Shown: in pieces, positions 17,782 through 25,310 of the stretch
Layout of the letters: each line of letters opens with the position of its first letter
Numbering within the stretch: position 1 is the stretch's first letter
Source: an uncultured Eggerthellaceae bacterium
GTDB lineage: Bacteria > Actinomycetota > Coriobacteriia > Coriobacteriales > Eggerthellaceae
Length of the DNA stretch: 42,642 bases
Direction: 5' to 3'
NCBI GenBank assembly: GCA_934648845.1
Contig: CAKUFS010000019.1
Coordinates: 1-42,642, forward strand
Notes under the pieces: model-generated
What the model was told of the DNA's origin: nothing
Seen by the model: only the letters and a program-made list of their open reading frames with translations
Database searches by the model: none
Program-made: the position numbers and the translations under genes

Positions 17782-18934
17782 GGAACACCTCACAAGCTTG
17801 AATAAAGAAAGCGATGACGATACGGCAAGCGAGAATATCCCCTGACCCAGTTTTGTCTGATAGCCATTTGGCCATTGATTCAACAATCTTGCTTTGGGGG
17901 AGTCCAGCTCGATCAAGTTTTAAAAAACACCCATGTATTTGTGTTCGTATTATTTCGAAGTCAAGAATACCTTCAGCATCCAATTGTCGAAGCTGCTCTT
18001 CGACGAATCGATAATACAAGAGAACGTTGCCGTTTATCTCGTTGGCTAGTAGCCGTTCTTCGGGATGGATTTTCTTTACGATGGCGAGCGCGTTCTTCGA
18101 GGCTTCTGCGAAATCGAATTCCTGGTCCAATGCGCCGAGACTGTTCAACAAATCAATGATGCCGTCTTCGACGTCAAGCCTGTCAAGGGTGTCAATTAAT
18201 TCTGCTCGTGAAACCATCTGGCGTTTGGCAAGCATGAGCTGCTGATACATTTTCGGAGTTGGATTTGAGCGATATTCAGCTGCGCATGTTGGGCAAAGAG
18301 CAATCAGATTATCGAGCGAATCTGGCTCGGGAAACGGTAGTCCCGTGGACTCGCAGTTTGTTTTAAGGGAATGACTGCATTGAGGAGGAATGATATTTTG
18401 GCATTCGAATCTGGGCAGCGGACCCTTTGAACCAGCGAGCAAAAGACGATTGCCGCATATTGGACAACGACAGCTTGCTTCGTCAAGTAAGTATGATTCC
18501 TTAAGGTAGCTTTTCGCCTGATCATCGGATACTCGATTCGCAGGTTTGCGTCCTCGTTTACGAGAGGACGCGTCTATAAGTATATTCTCAAAGAGGTCAG
18601 CTATACCTACTGCAGCGTTGTACTTTTTCATCTTCGGTGAAAATCGACTGAATGTGTCAAATAGCTCTTCGTGAATCTCGTCCGAAAATGAATCTAGATA
18701 CTCGACAAACCGGTCTTTATTGATATGCCCTATCAGCTTGGATGCAATTTCAGAGATCTCTCGTTTTCCGCTGTAATAGCTTCTAAGAGTGTTCTCAGAC
18801 ATATCAAAGATTGGATTTTGATCTTCGTAACCGTATTCAGCAATGTTTTCGAACAGAGCTTGGGTGAACATGCTATTTCGTTTTCCATCGGAAATCAAAG
18901 GGGCTAGAGCTTGAGCGAATTCGCAAAACTTCAT
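17765..18934 (-). CDS. ABC-3C system effector with HNH-like zinc nuclease domain
   Basis: A 389-aa protein, first gene of the operon. The N-terminal ~130 residues are helical and may contain an HTH-like stretch (MSENTLRSYYSGKREISEI). Residues 157-217 form a four-Cys zinc module: CPIC at 157-160, ECQNIIP near 177-183 at the usual HNH strand, and DNLIALCPTC at 208-217. A His where HNH enzymes usually read DHI is replaced by Gln in CQN, so the nuclease may be degenerate or use His188. The C-terminal ~130 residues (LANEINGNVLLYYRFVEEQL onward) resemble an ABC-3C C-terminal domain that docks on the partner proteins. The ATG has GGAG upstream. Confidence 0.78.
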   Translation of the reverse strand: MKFCEFAQALAPLISDGKRNSMFTQALFENIAEYGYEDQNPIFDMSENTLRSYYSGKREISEIASKLIGHINKDRFVEYLDSFSDEIHEELFDTFSRFSPKMKKYNAAVGIADLFENILIDASSRKRGRKPANRVSDDQAKSYLKESYLLDEASCRCPICGNRLLLAGSKGPLPRFECQNIIPPQCSHSLKTNCESTGLPFPEPDSLDNLIALCPTCAAEYRSNPTPKMYQQLMLAKRQMVSRAELIDTLDRLDVEDGIIDLLNSLGALDQEFDFAEASKNALAIVKKIHPEERLLANEINGNVLLYYRFVEEQLRQLDAEGILDFEIIRTQIHGCFLKLDRAGLPQSKIVESMAKWLSDKTGSGDILACRIVIAFFIQACEVFRETTE

Positions 18935-18959
18935 TTTGGAAGACTCCTTCGCATTTAAT

Positions 18960-18999
18960 TCGTCCCGATGTGTCCCAACGTGTCACTCAGTGTCCCTGG
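18960..18999. promoter_or_regulatory. 10-bp-phased direct repeats upstream of the ABC-3C operon
   Basis: GTGTCCCAAC, GTGTCACTCA and GTGTCCCTGG are consecutive 10-bp units from 18970, preceded by a weaker unit TCGTCCCGAT. One-turn phasing in the divergent 146-bp intergenic region suggests a regulator-binding array. Confidence 0.45.
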
Positions 19000-19080
19000 A
19001 AAAAACGTTTTACCACGCAAAATACCCTCATCTTGTAAACCAGCCTGGAAATATCAGGCCAAAAGAAAGGAAGTGCTGCA

Positions 19081-19764
19081 ATGGTAAAACGTAAGCTTAC
19101 GGCAGACGATGGCTTTAACCCCGAATTGGTAGCAGGTGCAACCTTCGACGGAATATTTGAAATCCCACACATCAAGCCGCCGCAAAACATTATAACGCCC
19201 GAGGGGTTCACTCCGTTCTCTAAACGGCGGTATGCTCCAACCAACGATGAAGCGCTCTGCTTCTTTGAGATGGACACCGTATTCGCCGATGTGTTTCGCA
19301 ATCCATATGCTTATATTGACGAGTTTAACGCGTTTCCCGTCTTTATTCCGTGTGACAATTCGCTCTATCGCGATTCGCCACTAGCGGTGCAGGTATCCAA
19401 TGTTTATCGTAGTCGAGCCATTGGTCACTTTTATCAACAGCATGGGGCGAATGTCTACCCATTGGTTCGTTGGGGCGATGAGCGTACATACACTACGTGT
19501 GCGCTTCCAGAGAAAGTGGCCTTCGCGGGAATCGAGCATCGTTCCCCTGTGGTTATCAGCACTTATGGTTGCATCCGTGGAAGGGACAACAAGTATCATT
19601 TCCGCGCCGGCCTCGAGGCAATGCTGGAGGAGCTTGAGCCATCCCTTGTTCTCGTTTATGGCTCAATGCCTGACGAGGTGTTTGCAGGACTTTCGGGTAA
19701 AACTATTTTCCGTCAGTTTCCCGATTGGATCTCCCGTGTTAAAGGGTGTGAAAAACATGGGTAG
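19081..19764 (+). CDS. DUF4417 family protein, cassette 1
   Basis: A 227-aa protein recognised as DUF4417, a family of unknown function. Compared with the second copy at 32868 it shares the blocks PLVRWGDERTY, GLEAMLEELEP and VLVYGS, plus an Ile-Gly-(H/S)-(F/W) segment before them. It is rich in aromatic residues and has no signal peptide or membrane segment. An AAAGGAAG site precedes the ATG. It is first in a coupled three-gene cassette: the next gene starts inside its last codons. Transcription is divergent from the ABC-3C operon. The repeated pairing with short toxin-like proteins suggests a role in handling or modifying those proteins (inference). Confidence 0.8.
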   Translation: MVKRKLTADDGFNPELVAGATFDGIFEIPHIKPPQNIITPEGFTPFSKRRYAPTNDEALCFFEMDTVFADVFRNPYAYIDEFNAFPVFIPCDNSLYRDSPLAVQVSNVYRSRAIGHFYQQHGANVYPLVRWGDERTYTTCALPEKVAFAGIEHRSPVVISTYGCIRGRDNKYHFRAGLEAMLEELEPSLVLVYGSMPDEVFAGLSGKTIFRQFPDWISRVKGCEKHG

Positions 19765-20164
19765 CGGAAGCGGCGGTTTGTATTCGGGCACGTATGGTAG
19801 CCATTCTTCAGCAGGAATCTTATATGAAGATACTGAGTCTTTTCATATTGGAGTCAGCCTTGGCGCAAAGGCGATGAACTACGATATCAAAGACCCTAAA
19901 ACGGGAAAAATATATCATTTTGCGGAAGATAGCGACATTTCGCAGATTGAAGTTTTTGCTGGAAAGGGAACCAGGAATAAGCTTTCGCCAAAGGTTATAA
20001 ATGGGTTATCGAAGCAATTCGGCGTTAGTGCACGCGGATGGCAGCATGTAAAGGGGCTTGGTACGATTCAGATTTCTGGTGGGAAACGAGCAACGGCAGA
20101 AGTGCATTGGTTCCAACATAAGGATGCTGGTAAGGTTAGATTTAAGATTAAGGAGTGGTTGTAA
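19757..20164 (+). CDS. small MGSGSGG-type protein, candidate toxin, cassette 1
   Basis: A 135-aa protein of unknown function. The first ~15 residues are Gly/Ser-rich (MGSGSGGLYSGTYGSHSS). The rest is a compact basic domain ending in AEVHWFQHKDAGKVRFKIKEW, which resembles polymorphic-toxin or phage-associated C-terminal domains by eye. There is no signal peptide. The start overlaps the DUF4417 stop by 8 bp, and its own stop overlaps the next start (TAATG). A protein with the same MG(S/T)GSGG start but an unrelated C-terminus occupies the same place in the second cassette. Toxin role is inferred from organisation only. Confidence 0.65.
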   Translation: MGSGSGGLYSGTYGSHSSAGILYEDTESFHIGVSLGAKAMNYDIKDPKTGKIYHFAEDSDISQIEVFAGKGTRNKLSPKVINGLSKQFGVSARGWQHVKGLGTIQISGGKRATAEVHWFQHKDAGKVRFKIKEWL

Positions 20165-20409
20165 TGAAGGTGATATATCATGGCGAGTCCTCGCCGTTGG
20201 AGCTGATAGACGGTAAGGAATACGAGGTCGTTTCCATCGAAGGAGATTGGTATCGTATTGTTGATGAGACGGATGAGGACTATCTCTTTCCTCCTGAATG
20301 TTTCGAAATCTCTGAGCCCAACGACGGTACAACACTCGTTCTTTCGCTTGAAGAGGCTAGAGAGAGGGCGCACAGGCGAAGGGCGCAGAGCAATGGGCCT
20401 TCTGAATAG
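20164..20409 (+). CDS. small SH3-like acidic protein, candidate immunity protein, cassette 1
   Basis: An 81-aa protein (MKVIYHGESSPLELIDGKEY, then GDWYRIVDETDEDYLFPPEC). The short beta-strand pattern is SH3-like and it is acidic up to an Arg-rich tail (EEARERAHRRRAQ). Similar small proteins are common next to polymorphic toxins. Its ATG overlaps the upstream stop codon, so it is made together with the putative toxin, as expected for an immunity partner. No catalytic motif is visible. Function is inferred. Confidence 0.65.
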   Translation: MKVIYHGESSPLELIDGKEYEVVSIEGDWYRIVDETDEDYLFPPECFEISEPNDGTTLVLSLEEARERAHRRRAQSNGPSE

Positions 20410-20727
20410 GTAGAGGCAAGGTGTTCGGCCATTAATCAAGGGATAAATTGGAACTCTTCTATAGGCTGCTGTTTGAATACTATGTAGTCAGACATGAAAG
20501 CTTTTGAAGGAATAGGGGCCCTTCAGAAGTTTTGCGATTTCTACACTAGAATTATTAGGAGGTTTTAAGTTGCTGTATTTTGCGATCGGCTGCTAGATGT
20601 CGTGCATAAACTATGGTTGCGTCTGTGGCGCATGCAAGAATTGATTAATCTTAATTCAATTTACGAACTTGAGATGTCTTGCGGTCTAGTGAATCTTAGG
20701 ATTTCGTATGGGAGTGCGGCGGATTCT
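20410..20727. other. intergenic stretch, no gene seen
   Basis: AT-rich sequence between cassette 1 and the IS remnant. No supported ORF, hairpin or repeat was found. Confidence 0.5.
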
Positions 20728-21107
20728 TGGACCTCGATCAAGGAGGTTCGAATGTATTCGAAGGAAGACAGGGAGCGCATTTTGGCCGATCTCGGCGCGA
20801 GCGGCCTGACGCCCCGGGGGTTCTCGAGGCTGCCGGGCAATCCGAGCGCGGCGGCGCTGAGGAGGTGTGAATCATACTGCCCCGACAACGCCCGCGCCGA
20901 AGGCTTCTTCGGGACGCTGAAGGAGGAGTTCTACAACGGCCGCGACTGGTCGCAGGTGGGGTTCGACGAGTTCCGGGCGCGGCTCGACGCCTACATCGAA
21001 TGGTACGTGGACGGCAGGCTCAAGGCGTTCGACGAAGGCGGGCGCAAGGTGTACGACACGATAGCGGGGCGAAGGAGACGCTTGGGCTATACCGTGTAGG
21101 CGGTCCA
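20728..21107 (+). mobile_element. internally deleted IS3-family remnant
   Basis: About 380 bp of GC-rich sequence in an AT-rich surround. TGGACC at 20728-20733 and GGTCCA at 21102-21107 could be residual terminal inverted repeats. No clear target duplication was found. Only the start of orfA and the end of orfB remain. Confidence 0.6.
20752..21099 (+). pseudogene. IS3-type transposase orfA-orfB deletion fusion
   Basis: A 115-codon frame. Residues 1-40 (MYSKEDRERILADLGASG) match an orfA-type HTH N-terminus. From NARAEGFFGTLKEEFY onward it is the end of the orfB DDE integrase domain, including the catalytic Glu, ending in the common IRRRLGY-like tail (RRRRLGYTV). The middle, with both catalytic Asp residues, is gone, so it cannot transpose by itself. 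The reading frame across the deletion is intact. An AAGGAGG site precedes the ATG. Codon use is far more GC-rich than the neighbouring cassette. Confidence 0.75.
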
Positions 21108-21173
21108 GGATATTGCCGCACTCCCTATCGAAAAAAGATCACTTTCATTGCTTGTGAGCATAGCAGGGAAAAC

Positions 21174-21204
21174 AAGGCTGCGGGAGGTATCCTGCAGCCT
21201 TTTT
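21174..21204. repeat. right copy of the terminator direct repeat
   Basis: Matches 15786-15816 at 30 of 31 positions. It also forms a hairpin (AAGGCTGC/GCAGCCTT) with a T run and could end transcription from the island. GCGTT follows both copies after a short offset. Confidence 0.8.
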
Positions 21205-21242
21205 TATGCGTTCGAGCGGGAGAAAATGCAAGGTGCAATCGT

Positions 21243-21374
21243 AAAATTTGCGAGGTTAGTCCTTCAAATTTGATAGGTTTGCCAATAAATTTTGCGAGGT
21301 TTACCCATAAAAAATGCGAGGTTAGCAACAAAAATTTGCGAGGTTTATGTATAATATTTGCGAGGTTAACATAA
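21243..21374. repeat. six 22-bp iterons with promoter -10
   Basis: Six consecutive 22-bp units with the core TTTGCGAGGTT(A/T); the G of the core falls at 21250, 21272, 21294, 21316, 21338 and 21360, an exact 22-bp period. Unit 2 is the most diverged (TTTGATAGGTTT). A TATAAT at 21350-21355 lies between units 5 and 6, so a protein bound to the array would cover the promoter of the ATPase gene. Confidence 0.85.
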
Positions 21375-21413
21375 CGCATACATGCATTTCCCCTTGTAGA
21401 CGGGCGGTTTGGA

Positions 21414-22586
21414 ATGGGATTCAGAAGAGGCATATCATTCGAGCTTGAGCAACGCTTGCGCGAACCGCGCTCGTTTATTCAAATAGTCCTTGGCCCCCGA
21501 CAAACGGGAAAAACTACCGCCATTAGGCAAGCGCTCAAAGAAACAGGTCTTCCCGCCCATGTCTTCTCTGCCGATGCGCCTTTGGCTATAAGCCCTGAGC
21601 AGCTTGAGGTTGAATGGATGCAGGCGCGTGCTCTTGCGCAGCAAGGACCTGCGGTTTTGTTCATTGATGAAATCCAGAAAGCAAGCGGTTGGTCGGAAAC
21701 CGTCAAGCGTCTTTGGGATGAGGACTCGTGGGACGACTTGGACCTTAAAGTGGTTCTGTCGGGGTCTTCCAGCCTTCTTTTGAGCGCCGGCGTGAGCGAA
21801 TCGCTTATGGGACGCCATGAGATAATCCGTTCAACGCACTGGGATCTAAGCGAAATGAGCAGGGCGTTTGGATATGAGCTAGACGATTATCTGATGTTCG
21901 GCGGGTATCCGGGCGCCGCACGTTTGAAAGACAATCCGAAACGATGGAAAGATTACATGCGCGACTCCATCATAGAGGCCACCATCTCTAAAGATATCCT
22001 CCAAATGGAGCGCGTTCGGAAGCCTGCCCTGATGAGGGCATTATTCGAGCTGGGTGCACAGCATTCGGCTCAAGAGATTTCGTATCGAAAACTCCTTGGT
22101 CAGCTTGACGATAAAGGAAATACCGAGACTATCAAGAATTACCTTGATTTGCTGGCGGGCGCCGGCATGATGAGCGGATTGCAAAAGTTTGACGCGAAGC
22201 AAATCAAAAGCAAGTCAAGCTCGCCACGTTTGCTGGTCCACGACCCATCGCTCATGTATGCGACCTGGCGAAACGCTTCTGACTTGATGAAAGACCCTTC
22301 CCAACGGGGTCATTTGGTGGAAACGGCAGTGGGTGCATCGCTTATCGCATGGGGTCAGAAAGAAGGGTTCGATGTGTACTGGTGGCGCGATGGGTCCCAG
22401 GAAGTTGATTACGTGATTCAAAGTGGCACGGATATCATTGCGATTGAGGTAAAAAGCGGCCGCGTGAAGCCAACGGGAATTGCGGAATTTTGCAGAAGGA
22501 ATCCGTCGGCGCAGCCCTTGGTTGTTGGGTCGCGCAATCTGTCCGTGAAGCGGTTCTTGATGCATGAGCATCCGCTGTTCAGTTGA
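21414..22586 (+). CDS. AAA ATPase with DUF4143 C-terminal domain
   Basis: A 390-aa protein. An N-terminal AAA_14-type P-loop domain has Walker A GPRQTGKTT (27-35), Walker B VLFIDEIQ and a sensor strand VVLSGSSS. The C-terminal DUF4143 domain contains EVDYVIQSGTDIIAIEVKSG, a PDDEXK-like arrangement (Asp, then Glu-x-Lys). The family is widespread in gut anaerobes and its role is unsettled; nuclease-linked or regulatory functions have been proposed. The ribosome site is poor. The gene is monocistronic, between an iteron-bearing promoter and a strong terminator. The iterons suggest that it, or a partner, binds DNA and controls its own expression (inference). Confidence 0.85.
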   Translation: MGFRRGISFELEQRLREPRSFIQIVLGPRQTGKTTAIRQALKETGLPAHVFSADAPLAISPEQLEVEWMQARALAQQGPAVLFIDEIQKASGWSETVKRLWDEDSWDDLDLKVVLSGSSSLLLSAGVSESLMGRHEIIRSTHWDLSEMSRAFGYELDDYLMFGGYPGAARLKDNPKRWKDYMRDSIIEATISKDILQMERVRKPALMRALFELGAQHSAQEISYRKLLGQLDDKGNTETIKNYLDLLAGAGMMSGLQKFDAKQIKSKSSSPRLLVHDPSLMYATWRNASDLMKDPSQRGHLVETAVGASLIAWGQKEGFDVYWWRDGSQEVDYVIQSGTDIIAIEVKSGRVKPTGIAEFCRRNPSAQPLVVGSRNLSVKRFLMHEHPLFS

Positions 22587-22610
22587 GGATATTCATCCGA
22601 TTCCGAAAAT

Positions 22611-22649
22611 AAAAACCCGCTAAGTGACCAGGTCATTTAGCGGGTTTTT
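22611..22649. terminator. bidirectional terminator between DUF4143 and kinase genes
   Basis: Long symmetrical hairpin: AAAAACCCGCTAA and TGACC on one arm mirrored on the other, with A and T runs. It serves both convergent genes. Confidence 0.9.
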
Positions 22650-22715
22650 GTCGATAGCGTGTCTTATTTGCGCCCACGTCTGTGCGTTCGCGCAGGCTCG
22701 TTCGCGTGTCGTTCT

Positions 22716-24092
22716 CTATGCCAGCGCGGGCAGGGAAGCAGCAGCAACGGACTGACCAACGCGACGCATCATCTCATCAGGCAGCGTTACGTTTACCTGA
22801 GCGGCCAGCTCGGGGAACTCTTCGCCCAGAATGCGGTTGCACTCGCTGATAATCAGGTCGCCGCCAATGCCAGAAGCAACGCGTCCCATGATCATCATGG
22901 TCTTGATGCTGTAGAACTGGCTGTAAAGCACCGTGGTGTAGGCCAGGTACGAACCAATGGAGCGGAAGATGTCCAGCGCGCCTTCGTGACCTTCGTTCAC
23001 TTTTGCCTGAACGACTTTCAGCTTCTCAGCAGGGGAAAGCTCTGGATCAAGCTCAATGCCCGCGGCGGGAGCCAGCTTGATAACAGCATCCTGGCTGAAG
23101 TACTTGCAGCCCACGCCGAAATCGCCGGACCATTCGTCCTGCATGGCGTTTTCGGACAGGTCAACGGGTGCGAACGCAAGCTCGTTGATCCAGCCCAGCA
23201 CGTAGCCATCGGCATTTACGTAGCCAACAGCCTCGGAAGTACCCATGGCAATGCCCAGGATTTCGCCTTCCTTCGTGCCCATGAAACCGGCAAGCGCGGC
23301 AACGTCGCCGTCGTTTGCAACAACCAGCGGCACGTTGCCCATCTCGGCAGCGGCGCGAGTGTAAATGGACTTCACTTCTTCGCGACGCTCGCGCGGCACT
23401 TTGATGAACAGCGAAGCAACCATGGGCTGGTTGTTCACGTAGTCGCCGGCCGACGATACGCCAATGCAGTCAACGCGCGGCATTTTGGAAGCAGCGGTCT
23501 TGAATGCGGTCACAATCTCTTCGAAGTGATACGTGGGGTCCTCGGTGACTTTGGGGAACCAAACAACTTCCTCGGAGTACACAGATTCGCCGTCGATAAC
23601 TGCGGAAACCTTGCGGTCGGATCCGCCTGCGTCAAAGCCAATGCGGCAGCCGTCGGTATGGCCGCCAATAGCCTTCGGGGCTTCGTTTGCGGCAGGGAAA
23701 TCGCTTTCGGAAACGGCGATGATCTCCAGGTTCTTTTCGTACAGGTCATCCACAAAGCCGTGGTCAAACGCGCGCTCGCCCGCAGGGCTGTAAACGGTGG
23801 CCAGCTTTGCAGCAATGTCGTCGCAGCCGCACAGATATACGCGGAAGCCGCCGATGCTCCACAGCTCGAACTTTACCAGGCGCTCTACGAAGCGGTAGTC
23901 GGCCTCGGCGAATTCGCCGCCGCGAATGGCGCTCTCACGCACGGAAATCAGGCCGTCTTCGCGCTCGACGGCGATCTTAATCGGCGTTTTCGCTTCCTTC
24001 AGGTACTCCTTCATCCATACGCCAAAAGGAATAAATCCCTGGTCAAGCACGGGTTTGTTCTTAATGTCGTATTCGATGCCCAGGTAGTTCAT
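22716..24092 (-). CDS. ROK/ASKHA-type sugar kinase with N-terminal extension
   Basis: A 458-aa protein. The first ~150 residues form an extra domain with no motif I recognise. The ROK-like kinase core follows: phosphate loop GFDAGGSDRKVSAVIDGE, then VVANDGDVAALAGF (catalytic Asp region) and GIAMGTSEAVGY. The ROK zinc motif CxCGxxGCxE is absent. The start is 3 bp after the epimerase stop, so the two form an operon. In the pathway suggested by the neighbours it would phosphorylate GlcNAc or ManNAc to feed NagA (inference). Similar long ROK proteins sit beside AGE-family genes in other gut anaerobes, as far as I recall. Confidence 0.8.
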   Translation of the reverse strand: MNYLGIEYDIKNKPVLDQGFIPFGVWMKEYLKEAKTPIKIAVEREDGLISVRESAIRGGEFAEADYRFVERLVKFELWSIGGFRVYLCGCDDIAAKLATVYSPAGERAFDHGFVDDLYEKNLEIIAVSESDFPAANEAPKAIGGHTDGCRIGFDAGGSDRKVSAVIDGESVYSEEVVWFPKVTEDPTYHFEEIVTAFKTAASKMPRVDCIGVSSAGDYVNNQPMVASLFIKVPRERREEVKSIYTRAAAEMGNVPLVVANDGDVAALAGFMGTKEGEILGIAMGTSEAVGYVNADGYVLGWINELAFAPVDLSENAMQDEWSGDFGVGCKYFSQDAVIKLAPAAGIELDPELSPAEKLKVVQAKVNEGHEGALDIFRSIGSYLAYTTVLYSQFYSIKTMMIMGRVASGIGGDLIISECNRILGEEFPELAAQVNVTLPDEMMRRVGQSVAAASLPALA

Positions 24093-24095
24093 GTA

Positions 24096-25310
24096 TTAGT
24101 CTCCAATCATTTCGGTCAAAACTTGCTCGGTCATGCACAGTGCGCGCGGCACGTGGAAGGGGCCCTTGAACGTGGAGCCCTTGGTGGACGGCATGGTGGG
24201 CAGGCCGTCGCGGCGCAGATAGCCGTACCATTCGCCGTATTCGGGGTCGGCGAAGTGCTCGCGGGCGTAATCCACCGTCTTCACCAGCCAGTCGAAGAAA
24301 TACGGATCGTCGGTGTCGCGGTAGGCCTTTGATGCGGCGATCATGATTTCATTGTGAGGCCACCACAGCTTCATGTCGTGCTCGTATGCCTCGGGCGGCA
24401 GGCCTTTCGCATCGATGAAGTACAGCAGTCCGCCGTATTCCTTGTCCCAGCCGGCTTCGATGGCCTGGCGGAAAATCTTCTCGGCGGTTTCGTGCAGCTC
24501 TTTGTCGCCACGGTAGTTTGCTTCGTCCATCATGAACCAGCTGCATTCAATGTCGTGACCAGGGTTTACCACGCGACCATCGGTGTACCACAGTTCGGGG
24601 TTGCCCTGCGGATCAACGCTTTCCAGCGTGCAGCCCAGCTCGGGGTGGTAGTGGTAATTCACAATGTTGTCGCACATTTCGCGCGAGTGCTTGTCGTATT
24701 CCTCGATGTTGGCGGGGTCAACGCGGCGCATGATGCCAATGATGTTCAGGAAGATCATGGAGTCGCCCAGCGCGCGGCCGGTGCGCGTAGTGGGGATGGT
24801 CTTGGGGCCCAGTCCCGTAGGATCCTTCATGCCGCCCCAGTTCAGGCCGTAGATCATGTGGTAAGCCTTGCGAGCGCGGTCCAGATAGATCTGCTCGCCG
24901 GTTAGGCCATAGTATTCGGCGTTAGCAATGCAGTAGAAGCCCTCGGAGAAGCAGTAGCGGCGCTGACGCAGCGGCTTGCCCTCGGCGGTAACGGTGAAGT
25001 ACAAACGGTCGCCGGCTTCGTGGTTGATGCAGTGGTCTTCCAGGAAGTCGATGGCGCTTTTTGCGGCGGCCATCCATTCCGGTTTCTTACCGTAGACGTG
25101 GCACAGGTAAGAGAAGGTCCATCCGCAGCGGCCCTGCATCCACACGCTTTTATCGGTGGAGTAGATGTCGCCCTTGCGGTCCAGGCAGGTATACACGCCG
25201 CCGTTTTTTTCGTCCATGCCATGCTCAAGCCAGAAGTTGATGCTGGCAGCAAGCTCGCTGCGCATCCAATCGCGCATTTCGATGAGCTTCGCCCGTTGTT
25301 CGTCGTTCAC
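24096..25310 (-). CDS. N-acylglucosamine 2-epimerase (AGE/RnBP) family protein
   Basis: A 404-aa (alpha/alpha)6-barrel protein of normal family length. Features are GRCGWTFSYL, FSEGFYCIANAEYYGLTG, PGHDIECSW and WWPHNE; the two His are the expected general acid/base pair. The family interconverts ManNAc and GlcNAc, and some members act on mannose or cellobiose. With the lyase, kinase and NagA, a ManNAc epimerase role is most likely (inference). The GTG at 25310 is chosen because AAGGAGG lies about 5 nt upstream; the longer frame to 25343 would start before that site. First gene of the two-gene minus-strand operon. Confidence 0.82.
   Translation of the reverse strand: MNDEQRAKLIEMRDWMRSELAASINFWLEHGMDEKNGGVYTCLDRKGDIYSTDKSVWMQGRCGWTFSYLCHVYGKKPEWMAAAKSAIDFLEDHCINHEAGDRLYFTVTAEGKPLRQRRYCFSEGFYCIANAEYYGLTGEQIYLDRARKAYHMIYGLNWGGMKDPTGLGPKTIPTTRTGRALGDSMIFLNIIGIMRRVDPANIEEYDKHSREMCDNIVNYHYHPELGCTLESVDPQGNPELWYTDGRVVNPGHDIECSWFMMDEANYRGDKELHETAEKIFRQAIEAGWDKEYGGLLYFIDAKGLPPEAYEHDMKLWWPHNEIMIAASKAYRDTDDPYFFDWLVKTVDYAREHFADPEYGEWYGYLRRDGLPTMPSTKGSTFKGPFHVPRALCMTEQVLTEMIGD

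Larger units (their letters stand above)
15817..21173. other. inserted conflict island bracketed by terminator repeats
   Basis: About 5.4 kb of mostly lower-GC sequence between two copies of the nagA terminator repeat. It holds an ABC-3C operon, a DUF4417 cassette and an IS3-type remnant, and it separates two convergent arms of the amino-sugar pathway. No integrase is seen. Borders are inferred from the repeat. Confidence 0.5.

Noticed and set aside
19400..19756. Upstream extension of the MGSGSGG protein to 254 residues
   Set aside because: The extension overlaps the DUF4417 gene in another frame; the ATG at 19757 gives the same MG(S/T)GSGG start as in the second cassette.
21243..21374. CRISPR array
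   Set aside because: Units are 22 bp in total with no room for spacers of usual length, the inter-core sequence is only about 10 bp, and no cas gene is nearby.
22659..24332. Plus-strand 557-codon frame opposite the ROK kinase
   Set aside because: The minus-strand kinase and epimerase have motifs and coupled spacing; the plus frame is a compositional shadow.
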